Shown: positions 1-8,800 of the stretch, in pieces
Position numbering within the stretch: position 1 is the first letter of the stretch
Layout: each line of letters begins with the position of its first letter
From: Yoonia tamlensis
GTDB taxonomy: Bacteria; Pseudomonadota; Alphaproteobacteria; Rhodobacterales; Rhodobacteraceae
DNA length: 64,000 nt
Direction: 5' to 3'
NCBI RefSeq assembly: GCF_900115105.1
Contig: NZ_FOYP01000001.1
Coordinates: forward strand, 1,328,097-1,392,096
Notes under the pieces: generated by a model
Database searches by the model: none
Told to the model about the DNA's origin: nothing
Seen by the model: the letters and a program-made list of their open reading frames with translations, nothing else
Translations under genes and position numbers: made by a program

Positions 1-593
1 TCGCCAAACGTGAAAACAGCATGGCGCCGGGTGCAGGCATGGCCGGGCTTTACACAATGGTCGATAACAGCCGCGGCGTGTGGAAAGCGCCGGCAAACGT
101 GTCCATGAACGCGGTTGTGGCGCCCAAGGTGAACATCAACCACGAAGAACAGGAAAACCTAAACGTCTCGACCACCGGTAAATCGATCAACGCGATCCGG
201 CCCTTTGTTGGCGAAGGCACGCTGGTCTGGGGTGCGCGGACATTGGACGGCAACAGCCTCGATTGGCGCTATATCAACGTGCGCCGCACGATGATCATGA
301 TCGAGGAATCGCTGCGACTGGCGTCCAAGGCCTATGTCTTTGAGCCAAACACCGCCAACACATGGATCACGATGAAATCCATGACCGAAAACTTCCTGAC
401 ATCCGTTTGGAAGCAAGGCGGGCTTGCGGGCGCTGTGCCGTCGGACGCGTTCAGCGTGCATGTGGGCTTGGGCGATACAATGACCCCTGTCGATATTCTG
501 GAAGGGATTTTGCGGATCACTGTTCTGGTCGCCGTCGTGCGCCCTGCGGAATTCATCGAAATCACCTTCCAGCAGCAAATGCAGAAATCTTAA
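1..593 (+). CDS. Contractile tail sheath protein (eCIS), C-terminal part
   Basis: This is the C-terminal end of a phage-tail-sheath family protein, the outer contractile cylinder of an Afp/PVC-like injection system. The frame is open from base 3, so the gene starts upstream of the window. Visible residues match the conserved sheath C-terminal domain: a VWGARTL segment, then WRYINVRR, then a helix beginning MIEESL, and a closing strand ending in EITFQQQ. In Afp/PVC systems this handshake domain links neighbouring sheath subunits. It is followed after 23 bases by the tube gene, the usual sheath-tube order. Afp and PVC clusters carry several sheath paralogues, so others may lie upstream. Confidence 0.93.
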   Translation, partial: AKRENSMAPGAGMAGLYTMVDNSRGVWKAPANVSMNAVVAPKVNINHEEQENLNVSTTGKSINAIRPFVGEGTLVWGARTLDGNSLDWRYINVRRTMIMIEESLRLASKAYVFEPNTANTWITMKSMTENFLTSVWKQGGLAGAVPSDAFSVHVGLGDTMTPVDILEGILRITVLVAVVRPAEFIEITFQQQMQKS

Positions 594-616
594 GAGTTTC
601 AGAAAGGATCTAACCC

Positions 617-1075
617 ATGGCAGATGATGGCTCCGCCCAAACACAGGCGATCTGGCCGCTTCCAAAGTTCCATTTTCAGGTAAAATGGGACGATACGGAA
701 CTGGCTTTCCAAGAGGTCTCGGGCCTCGATATCGAAACGCAGCCGCTGGAATACCGCGCGGGCAACAACCCTGTGTTTTCCACGATCAAGATGCCCGGAA
801 TGCTCAAAACAGGCAATATCACCATGAAAAAGGGCGTCTTTGTCAAAGACAACGCCATTTGGGATTGGTTCGCGGAAATCAAGATGAACACGATCACCCG
901 CAAGGCGTTGACGATTTCATTGCTGGACGAGGCTGGCGCGCCAACGATGGTGTGGAAAGTGCAAAACGCCTTTCCGGTCAAGGTCAGCGGCACCGATCTG
1001 AAGGCCGAAGGCAACGAGGTCGCCGTCGAAAGCATCGAGATCGCCCATGAAGGGTTCGTGATCGAGAACGCCTAA
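617..1075 (+). CDS. Tail tube protein 1 (gp19/Afp1-like)
   Basis: This 152-residue protein belongs to the T4 gp19-like tail tube family, which forms the inner rigid tube pushed through the target envelope. Family marks are the WPLPKFHFQVKW opening, the FQEVSGLDIETQPLEYR segment, FSTIKMPG and a KKGVF strand, ending with ESIEIAHEGF. Length fits the family (about 140-170). AGAAAGGA lies a few bases upstream of the ATG. It follows the sheath gene and is 1 base from a paralogous tube gene; in Afp, paralogues Afp1 and Afp5 make the bulk tube and the baseplate-proximal initiator ring. Position suggests the bulk-tube role, but this is inference. Confidence 0.93.
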   Translation: MADDGSAQTQAIWPLPKFHFQVKWDDTELAFQEVSGLDIETQPLEYRAGNNPVFSTIKMPGMLKTGNITMKKGVFVKDNAIWDWFAEIKMNTITRKALTISLLDEAGAPTMVWKVQNAFPVKVSGTDLKAEGNEVAVESIEIAHEGFVIENA

Positions 1076-1076
1076 G

Positions 1077-1532
1077 ATGGACGATTTCAGCGCACCAACC
1101 GCGTTCCATTTCGACGTGGCTTTTCAAGGCAGTGATCCGGATATTTCGGACACTGCATTTCAGGAAGTCACGGGGCTCGAGACGGAACTGGTCACAGAGC
1201 CGCTGCATGAAGGCGGCGAAAACAGGTTTGTACATAACCTGCCAAAACAGGTGAAACACAAGAACCTGACGCTCAAACGCGCGCTGACAGGTGATGACAG
1301 CGGCCTTGTGACATGGTGCCAGAACACGCTTGAACGGGGGTTTGGCGTGGCGATCAAACCGCATGACCTGTTGATTTCGCTGCTTAATGATGCGGCGGAA
1401 CCGGTGGCAAGCTGGGCGGTGACAAATGCGTTTCCTGTTAAATGGAGCACGGGAAATTTCGACGCGATGAAAAACGAACTGGCGATTGAAACCATAGAGT
1501 TGAGCTACCTCACGCTGGAAAGGAAAAGCTGA
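1077..1532 (+). CDS. Tail tube protein 2 (gp19/Afp5-like, tube initiator)
   Basis: This 151-residue protein is a second gp19-like tube protein. It shares the TAFHFDVAFQG opening, an AFQEVTGLETEL segment and the ETIELSYLTLE end with the preceding tube protein but is clearly divergent. In characterised contractile injection systems the divergent paralogue forms the first ring that joins the tube to the LysM/spike hub, and its gene lies next to the small DUF5908 gene, as here. The start is 1 base after the previous stop and its own stop overlaps the next ATG (TGATG), which indicates translational coupling. Confidence 0.9.
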   Translation: MDDFSAPTAFHFDVAFQGSDPDISDTAFQEVTGLETELVTEPLHEGGENRFVHNLPKQVKHKNLTLKRALTGDDSGLVTWCQNTLERGFGVAIKPHDLLISLLNDAAEPVASWAVTNAFPVKWSTGNFDAMKNELAIETIELSYLTLERKS

Positions 1533-1717
1533 TGGCGATCGAGATTGGCAAACTGGTCGTGCGCGGGACATTTGGTGATGTGGCCCGCAATGATGCGACC
1601 ATCAGCGAAGATGAATTGCGCGCGCTTACGCAGCGCTTGCGCAAAGAATTTCGCGAAATTATTTCCAAGGAAATCGCCGCGAGTGAACAACGCATCAAAG
1701 AAGGTATGTTGTCATGA
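1532..1717 (+). CDS. DUF5908-type small eCIS protein (Afp6-like)
   Basis: This 61-residue protein matches the small DUF5908 family found almost only in extracellular contractile injection clusters. It has an N-terminal MAIEIGKLVVRGTF strand, a low-complexity middle, and a C-terminal charged helix (about residues 26-57, rich in R, K and E). The family role is not established; its place between the second tube gene and the LysM gene is conserved in Afp-like clusters. It overlaps the upstream stop by one base and the downstream ATG by four, so it is embedded in the operon. Confidence 0.82.
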   Translation: MAIEIGKLVVRGTFGDVARNDATISEDELRALTQRLRKEFREIISKEIAASEQRIKEGMLS

Positions 1718-2400
1718 CCAAGCTTACGATCACCCGATGCGACACATCCGTTTCGCAGATCACGCCAAAATCGGGCGCGGCCAATATATTTACCACAACG
1801 ATCAACCCCTCTGCATTCAACCGCAAATACGGAACAAAATTTTCCGGCACGGGCGGCGGGTCGGATGACGCAATTGGCAAGGCGGCGCCGGTCCCGAAAT
1901 TCTCGGGCTCTGATCCCGAAGAAGTGTCGTTTACACTCACGTTGGATGGCACCGGCGTTGTCCCCGCGGCCGCCGATACCACAGTGGCGGCCCAGATCGA
2001 CAAGCTGCGCAATATTGCCTATACCTATTCCGGCGATGACCATGAGCCCGACGCGGTCCAGATCGACTGGGGCACCGAGCTGAAGGGGTTTCAGGGGCGC
2101 CTGACGAGCCTTGATATCGACTACACCCTGTTTGACCCTGACGGCGCACCGCTGCGCGCGACGATGAAACTGAAATTCATCGAAGCGCTGACAGACGCGC
2201 AAGTTGCGCTCGAGGCCAATAACCAATCCCCCGATTTGACCCATCTGGTGCGTGTGGTCGAAGGCGACACCCTGCCCCTTTTGTGCGAACGCATCTATAA
2301 AGATGTCGGAAAATACCTTGAAATCGCGCGGTTTAACGATCTTGACGGTTTCGCGCGCCTGAAGCCGGACACGCTGCTGCGTTTTCCGCCGATGAGGTAA
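1714..2400 (+). CDS. LysM tube-baseplate connector (Afp7-like)
   Basis: This 228-residue protein is the LysM-containing hub component that connects the inner tube to the VgrG-like spike in contractile injection systems (gp53-like role in T4). The N-terminal domain (about 1-165) begins TKLTITRC and contains the FNPE/GTGVVP-type strands seen in Afp7 homologues. The C-terminal about 50 residues (177-226) form a LysM module: LVRVVEGDTLPLLCERIY, then YLEIARFNDLDG and a final RFPP. There is no signal peptide, so the LysM is structural rather than for surface peptidoglycan binding. The start overlaps the previous gene (ATGA). Confidence 0.9.
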   Translation: MTKLTITRCDTSVSQITPKSGAANIFTTTINPSAFNRKYGTKFSGTGGGSDDAIGKAAPVPKFSGSDPEEVSFTLTLDGTGVVPAAADTTVAAQIDKLRNIAYTYSGDDHEPDAVQIDWGTELKGFQGRLTSLDIDYTLFDPDGAPLRATMKLKFIEALTDAQVALEANNQSPDLTHLVRVVEGDTLPLLCERIYKDVGKYLEIARFNDLDGFARLKPDTLLRFPPMR

Positions 2401-2404
2401 TACC

Positions 2405-4186
2405 ATGGCCACGTCACCCATTGCAGATGTCAGCGGCCCGCTTGGGGTTATTGTCAAGATCGCGGGCAATCCGATTGCCGAGGATATCGCGATCAACGGC
2501 GCGACTGTCACGCTGGATTTGAACCGCGTGCCCCAGGCGATCCTGCGGTTGGCGGACGGCTCTGTTGCGACCAATGAATTTCCGCTGATTGACGGCGAAG
2601 ATTTCAAGCCCGGTGCAACCGTTGAAATCGCCGCATTTTTTGGCGCGGGGAGTGAACAAACCCTGTTCAAAGGCATCATCACGGCAACCCGTCTGCGGAT
2701 CAGCGGCGGCGGCGCAGGTGAATTGGAACTGACCTGCCGTGACAAGGCAATCGCCCTGATGGAGATCCGCAAAACCACCAGCTATGCGCAGATGAAAGAC
2801 AGTGACGCGATGCAAAAAATCATCGCTGACGCGGGGATGACTGCGGATGTCACGGCCACCAATGCGGACCCTGCGGATCTGGTGCAATATGATTGCACAG
2901 ATTGGGATTTTCTACGCCTACTGGCAGATCGCAACGGGCAGGTCATCGTTGTGGATGACGGCAAGATCACCACTGCCGCCCCCGATCCCGCCGCCGCAGC
3001 AACAATGGGCCTTTCGCTGGGCGTTGATATTCTGGATTTCGATTGCAAAATTGACGCAAGCACCCTGATCAAGGACAGCGCCGTGACAGGTTGGGATCCG
3101 GCATCGCAGGCTGTGACCACCGAAACTTCTGATAGCACTGACGCCGGATCATGGGGCAATACGACCTATGCCGACCTGAGTAAAATTACTGGCGATCGCA
3201 CCCATACGGCCACCACCCCCTATGCCAGCGGGCAGGTAGCACTTGCGGACATTGCCAAAGCCCGCGCGCTACGCGCGCCGCTTGGTGCCATTTCCGGTCG
3301 CTGCAAATACCCCGGATCCAGCCTTGCAGTACCTGGTAAGGCAATTGAACTCAAAGGCGTCGGCGACAGATTGGGCGGCACGGCCTTTGTCAGCGGCATC
3401 ACTCATGAAATTTCGGCAGGGACGTGGGAAACCACAGCGCGGCTGGGGCTGCCTGCGGGCTGGCGCTCTGACAGTTTTGGTCTGTCTACGCCGGGTGCAA
3501 GCGGGCTGGGCGCGCCGGTGCAAGGCCTACATGTTGGTACAGTGCTTGCGATTGTTGACAGTGGCGGTGCCAATCCGATGGCGGACGCAACCATGATGCA
3601 GATCAGCTTGCCCCTGTTCGGCGACACCCCCGCTGAACTATGGGCGCGCTACGCGCAACCCTATGCCACCAGCGGCGCCGGCATCCAGTTTCTGCCCGAG
3701 ATTGGCGATGAGGTGGTTTTAGGATTTTTGTCTGCCGATCCGGGTGCGCCAGTGGTGTTGGGGTCGCTTCACAGTGGCAAGAATGCCCGCACCAATGACG
3801 CCACTGAAGAAAACGAACGCAAGACCATCACGAGCAAATCCGGCATCCACATCAGCTTTGACGACGACAAGAAAATTCTGACCGCCGAAACCCCTGCAGG
3901 CCAATCCATCGTGATTGATGATGACGCAAGCACCATCACGCTTAGCGATGTAACCGGCAATACAATCACCATGTCCGACAGTGGCATGGCAATGGCAGCA
4001 CAAGGCACATTTGATCTGACCGCCACCGATACGATCACCATCGCCAGCGATATGGATGTAGAAATCACCGGCATGAATATCAGCGCTACGGCAGACGTGG
4101 ACCTGACCGCTGAAGGCTCTGCCAGTGCAAAGTTTAGCGCCTCTGGCCAATGTACGATCGAAGGGTCGATCGTCATGATTAACTAG
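2405..4186 (+). CDS. VgrG/gp5-like spike protein (Afp8-like)
   Basis: This 593-residue protein is the trimeric puncturing spike at the centre of the baseplate. The N-terminal gp27/GPD-type hub occupies about residues 1-350. An OB-fold gp5 segment follows near 375-455, with HVGTVLAIV, WARYAQPYA and the typical IGDEVVLGFL and APVVLGSLHSG signatures. The C-terminus (about 470-593) is a regular run of short strands (TITLSDVTG, TITIASDMDVEITG) expected for a beta-prism/needle. There is no C-terminal effector extension. Only 4 bases separate it from the LysM gene, and a separate PAAR gene follows, as expected for a spike capped by a PAAR tip. Confidence 0.93.
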   Translation: MATSPIADVSGPLGVIVKIAGNPIAEDIAINGATVTLDLNRVPQAILRLADGSVATNEFPLIDGEDFKPGATVEIAAFFGAGSEQTLFKGIITATRLRISGGGAGELELTCRDKAIALMEIRKTTSYAQMKDSDAMQKIIADAGMTADVTATNADPADLVQYDCTDWDFLRLLADRNGQVIVVDDGKITTAAPDPAAAATMGLSLGVDILDFDCKIDASTLIKDSAVTGWDPASQAVTTETSDSTDAGSWGNTTYADLSKITGDRTHTATTPYASGQVALADIAKARALRAPLGAISGRCKYPGSSLAVPGKAIELKGVGDRLGGTAFVSGITHEISAGTWETTARLGLPAGWRSDSFGLSTPGASGLGAPVQGLHVGTVLAIVDSGGANPMADATMMQISLPLFGDTPAELWARYAQPYATSGAGIQFLPEIGDEVVLGFLSADPGAPVVLGSLHSGKNARTNDATEENERKTITSKSGIHISFDDDKKILTAETPAGQSIVIDDDASTITLSDVTGNTITMSDSGMAMAAQGTFDLTATDTITIASDMDVEITGMNISATADVDLTAEGSASAKFSASGQCTIEGSIVMIN

Positions 4187-4198
4187 AAAGGATCGCAG

Positions 4199-4489
4199 AT
4201 GCCACCTGCCGCACGTCTGACAGATATGCACAGCTGCCCCGCGGCCAACGGTCCGGTTCCGCATGTCGGTGGCCCAATCGTGGGCCCGGGCGAGGCCACT
4301 GTTTTAATCGGGAAACTTCCCGCGGCCGTGCAGGGCGACAATTGCGTCTGCGTCGGACCACCGGCAACAATATCCAAAGGCTCGGCCACCGTTATGATCG
4401 GTGGATCACCGGCCGCGCGCATGGGCGACACAACCGCGCATGGCGGATCAATTGTTGCGGGCTGCGCGACCGTGATGATCGGGGGCTGA
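4199..4489 (+). CDS. PAAR-motif spike tip protein
   Basis: This 96-residue PAAR protein sharpens the VgrG-like spike. It starts MPPAARLTDMHSC and carries three glycine-rich turns typical of the fold (VLIGKLPAAVQGD, VMIGGSPAARMGD, CATVMIGG), with Cys and His residues that may bind the tip metal. It is a bare PAAR with no fused toxin domain. GAAAGGATC precedes the ATG. It overlaps the next gene by one base (TGATG). Confidence 0.93.
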   Translation: MPPAARLTDMHSCPAANGPVPHVGGPIVGPGEATVLIGKLPAAVQGDNCVCVGPPATISKGSATVMIGGSPAARMGDTTAHGGSIVAGCATVMIGG

Positions 4490-4929
4490 TGATGGGGCAT
4501 GATGATCCGGGGTTCTTGGGGCGCGGCTGGGCATTTCCGCCGCAGTTCGACCTTTTTACCGGAGAAGCGCGGCTCGTCACCGCTGAGGAAGATATCCATC
4601 AAAGCCTGCGCATCCTGTTTGAGACCCGCCCAGGTGAACGGGTCATGCACCCGACCTATGGCTGCCGGATTTACGACTATATCTTTGACCCGCTAAATGC
4701 AGCGACCCTACGCAAGATGGAGGCTGCAATCGCCCGCGCGATCCTGTTTTTTGAACCGCGCATTGACGTGGACCAGACCAAAGTTTCGGTGGCCGACGCC
4801 GCCGAGGGCAAGCTGCTGATTGATCTTGTCTACCGTATTCGCCAGACCAATTCGCGCGCGAATGTCGTGTTTCCGTTTTACATCCGCGAAGGCACATTGG
4901 TCACCGCCCCACCTGTGGTGGAAGGCTAA
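4489..4929 (+). CDS. gp25-like baseplate wedge protein (Afp9-like)
   Basis: This 146-residue protein is a T4 gp25/lysozyme-like baseplate component, the wedge piece that primes sheath assembly. Hallmarks are GRGWAFPPQFD, the conserved EDI-x-SLRILFETRPGER stretch, and a YGCR-x-YDYIFDP segment in which the EPR-type motif appears as FFEPRIDVD. The ATG at 4489 is chosen because it overlaps the PAAR stop and removes an unrelated upstream extension; a second in-frame ATG follows directly. The three-base gap to the lipoprotein gene downstream suggests coupled translation. Confidence 0.92.
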   Translation: MMGHDDPGFLGRGWAFPPQFDLFTGEARLVTAEEDIHQSLRILFETRPGERVMHPTYGCRIYDYIFDPLNAATLRKMEAAIARAILFFEPRIDVDQTKVSVADAAEGKLLIDLVYRIRQTNSRANVVFPFYIREGTLVTAPPVVEG

Positions 4930-4932
4930 CAG

Positions 4933-5877
4933 ATGCACCTGCGCGCGATCATATCTGGCATTGCTTGCATCACGGCCTTGCAGGGTTGCGATGCGGTCAC
5001 AACGGTGGTGGACGCGGCACGGGACACGACCGTTGCCGAAGTCATCGGTCTTGGCCCCGATCTGCCCTGCGATGTCGACCGGTTTGAGGCGCGACGCATG
5101 GCAGGCTCCTATCTGCGCACCGCCAATGGCACAGCGGGTGGGACGATCCTTGCGGTTTCGGGGCGGGTTCGCGGCGGCGATGCGCCATTGCCGCGTAATC
5201 TGGCCGTCGATGACCGCAAGATCCGCGGGCTTAGCGCTGATGAGCAAGGCGATTTGAGCGGGCGCAAACAGTCGCACGCGACACCGATTGCCGCACTTAA
5301 CAGCCGCGACAGCCTGCCGCTCGCCTATCAGCTAGGCTACCGCGCGGACGGGGTAGATTACGGCGGCCCGCTGGTTGTGGGCATACCGCCTTTGCAGGAT
5401 AATATTCCGGCTTCGGGTCAGGCGCTTCACGCGGGTGCTGTGGCGCTGACCTATACCTTTGTGGATGATGATGGCAGCGCGCAAACCACACAGGCGATTG
5501 GTGATTTTGCCATGCGTCTTGGTTTTGGTAGCGGGCGGGCCATTTTTTCCATCGACAATCTACAAATTGAAAGCGGCCCCACCCTGCCCTTTGCGCGATT
5601 GCGATGGACCCGTTTGGGGCTTTGCGGTGCGCGTGTTGTCAGTTCTGGTCAGGGGGTGGTCAGCATGTATGACCACGCTGGCGGGCGCATCCCGACATTT
5701 GGGCCAAATGCAGACCCGAGCGCGGGTGTATTGGTGTTTCAAGCCACCCAATTTGCTGCCAGCGAAACCACGCTTGGCCCAACGGAATTGGGCGGCGTGT
5801 TTGCGATCCAAGGCGATGCATCAAGCCTGACCGCCGTATTCTTGTCGCGTGGCGGCGGCAGTGCCCCGATCCCGTAA
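4933..5877 (+). CDS. Lipoprotein within the eCIS operon (weak TbpB-like C-terminus)
   Basis: This 314-residue protein begins with a lipoprotein signal: basic H-x-x-R, a short hydrophobic core and a lipobox L-Q-G-C with the acylated Cys at residue 19. Asp follows at +2, which in E. coli favours inner-membrane retention; whether that rule holds here is unknown. The rest is Gly/Ala-rich and strand-like. The C-terminus has a PTELGGVFAIQGD pattern weakly like the small barrels of transferrin-binding-protein-like lipoproteins. It starts 3 bases after the gp25-like gene (GGAAGG lies inside that gene's end) and ends 9 bases before the giant baseplate gene, so it appears co-transcribed. No Afp/PVC equivalent is known to me. 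It may anchor the particle or be an inserted passenger. Confidence 0.72.
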   Translation: MHLRAIISGIACITALQGCDAVTTVVDAARDTTVAEVIGLGPDLPCDVDRFEARRMAGSYLRTANGTAGGTILAVSGRVRGGDAPLPRNLAVDDRKIRGLSADEQGDLSGRKQSHATPIAALNSRDSLPLAYQLGYRADGVDYGGPLVVGIPPLQDNIPASGQALHAGAVALTYTFVDDDGSAQTTQAIGDFAMRLGFGSGRAIFSIDNLQIESGPTLPFARLRWTRLGLCGARVVSSGQGVVSMYDHAGGRIPTFGPNADPSAGVLVFQATQFAASETTLGPTELGGVFAIQGDASSLTAVFLSRGGGSAPIP

Positions 5878-5886
5878 CCTCAAACC

Positions 5887-8800
5887 ATGCATAAGAAAAA
5901 ACAATTGCAGAAAGCAACAGTCACACAAAAATGGTCGGACATCAGCGTCACCAACGGCGCGCAGGGCGACCGGCGTCTGCCCGTTCCGCTGCGCGGTGGC
6001 GGCCCGTTGATCAGGCCCGATGCTTTGGCTGAGAACCTTGTGCGTCTCGCCGCGGATGCAGTGCCGCCATGGGACAAGATGCTCAAGGCAGAACCGCTCT
6101 GTGTTGCCGCGCAAGTGGCCCGTTTCCGTATCGACGACGAAATCACACGGTTTGATCTGGCCCTTGAACAAGACGTTGACATAGCGGCGCGCGAAATCCG
6201 CAACCTTGCGCAATTGCTTGATGACTGGATCACGCGGTTGCGCGCGCAATGGGCCGATGCATTCGGACCGGTTCTGCAAGGGTTGGATCAACAAATGGAC
6301 CTGACCGCGCGCACCCATGCTTTGGCGCGCTGTTCTGGTGCGCGTATGGTTACAGCGTTGCAAAACCACGGCTTTATCCCAAATGCCGCGGGCGATAGTA
6401 TCGCACAGGCACGGGCACTGCAGGCCGGACTTAGCGCTGCGCACCGCCAGTTTGTGCATGCGGTGTCGTCGCTACGACCCGCAGCCCGACTGGCATTTGA
6501 TCAACGCCTGAAATCGGGGATAGTTGATCCTGCGATCGGGCTGATCATCGCCGAACTATCTGCAGCGCAATTGGTCGACACGCGGCTAAACCGGTTCACC
6601 CAACGCCACAGCGATTTTTATTATGGCGAAATTATCGGTCAGCCGCGGCGCGGTGCGGCCCCCGAACGCGCATTGCTGCATCTGCCATCGGGGGCGGTGC
6701 CAAAGTTGCTGCCCAAGGGGACACCACTATCAGCGCAGCTGACAGATGGGACCAAGCTGCGCTTCGAGACCGAAACCGACGTGCCGATCACCCCTGCCAA
6801 GGTTGCGGCAACGGCGGTGCTTAGCTATGACACCGACCCGCAGGTTTCACTGTTTTCGACGCTTGGCTGCATTACAGGTGTGCGCGGCGGGATCGAACCG
6901 GCCGACACGCAACCGCTCGGGCGCGGGGTCTTTTTGGGTCGGGCCGCACAGAATATCGATATGGGGCTCGATATTGCTTCTGATATGTTCCAACTGGCCG
7001 AAGGGCAGCGCCAGATCGATGTGACATTTCATATGCGCCGCGCCACAGATTTACCCGCCGCATCAACGCCCTGCACGGCAGCCCAAGATGCCGCCCCCGA
7101 TCCGGATGTCGCGCTTGAACTGCGTTCGGATCCTGCATTGATCCGTGCGCTGGGCTTTGACAATTTGAACGCAGGCGTTGCCGCCATCGCAGATCAGGTC
7201 CATCAGGCGGCAGTTGCGCGCGGCTGCACCGCGTCGATGGATCTCATCTACGAGGTGATCGCCGACAAGATCCTCACGCCCTCCGCGCTGCGCGTCCTAT
7301 TGGGGCGGATTGTGACCCTTGGCCTGATTGAAAACCACCCTTGGCCCAGCGGCACCTATTGGGACAAGCTCGCGACCCGTATATTGGCTTGCGAAACCGC
7401 ATTGACCGGCCAGCATAACCCCGCGGCCGCAACCGGCGATATCGGCCAGATCGTCGAGGCATTCGGTCAGGAAAACGGCCGGTTCATCTATACGCCAGCA
7501 GACATGTTCGAAAAGCTTCTGGGTGACGCGTTTGAGATCCGCCTGTCGACCGACCAAGGCCCGCTCGCGGCCAAACTGACCCAAATCATCCCAAAAAACG
7601 ACGGCGCGGGATTTGTGGTCAGGCTTGGCTTTGCACCCGATATGCCGCCGATCACTGCGGTCAAAGGGGGCACGCCTGTGCTTTGCTTGCGGTGGAACCA
7701 GCAGGCGCGCATTTGCCCGATCACATTCTTTGAACGCTATGCGATTGATCAGGTTGCGATTGCGGTGCAGGTGACGGGAATATCCCAATTTGCCGGCTTT
7801 AGCGATGACGGGCCGGTGGCGACCGCGCAATCGTTCCTGCCCTTTGGCGCACGTCCCAATGAGGGTGCGACATTTACGCTGGCCTGCGCGGAACTTGCGG
7901 CAAAACCGGTGACATCTGTGCAATTGGACCTGCGCTGGGCAGATGTCCCAGATTTGCCCGGCGGGTTCGATGCCTATTATCGTGGCTATCCCGACAGCGT
8001 CAAACGCCCCGATCCGACATTGCAGGCCGAATATCTGGTCGACGCGCATTGGAAGCCGATCACCGATGCGCCCTGCCCCATGATCCGGACAAATGCCTAT
8101 GATGGCACATTGATTGCCGATTGGTCGCTGCGTGCCGCCGTGCAAGGTTCCGAAAGTCCGAATTTGAAGGATGGTCACAGCCCATTGCCCAAAAACCGCG
8201 CAAAACTGCGCGATGGCGCAATACGGCTGACGCTGCGTGGCGGCGGAGACTTCGGGCAGGCGCAGCATCCGCTTGCCTTGGTCAAGGCCATGCGCCCCAA
8301 CCCGAACCCTTTGCGCCCGCGCGTGCCGCCAAATCCGCCATGGATCCCGCGTATCGACCAACTAAGCCTTGGTTACACCGCATCGCGCGTGATGAGCCTT
8401 GCCGCCCCTGATACGGCCCATCAAGGCGACCGGATTACGCAGGTCACCCCGTTTGGCGCGCGCGCAGCCTATCCTGACCGGATACGGCGTGATTTAGGGC
8501 TGTTTGCGCCACGTTTGGGGCTTGGGACGCTTTATATTCAGCTCTCCGGCGCAGGGGCACTGCGGCAATTGGGGGTCCTGTTTGACATCGCCGATAGCGG
8601 GCATTTGCGGCTGGTGCCGCCTGCGGTGCCGCTCAACTGGCATTATCTGACGGCTGACGGTTGGGTTGATCTGCCGCCCACCGCAATTTCATCGGATACA
8701 ACGGACGGGCTGCTGCGGTCGGGTGTCGTCACGCTTGATCTGCCGGATGACGCGCAGACCCCTGCCGGCGAAATGCCCGAAGGCGGGGTTTGGGTTGCGG

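Noticed and set aside
1510-2778. Long minus-strand open frame opposite the tube and LysM genes
   Set aside because: It is antisense to well-recognised structural genes, and its translation looks like complement-strand sequence with no family match.
7297-8361. 354-codon minus-strand frame opposite the giant baseplate gene
   Set aside because: It lacks a ribosome-binding site and family features; it is a coding-strand shadow in GC-biased DNA.
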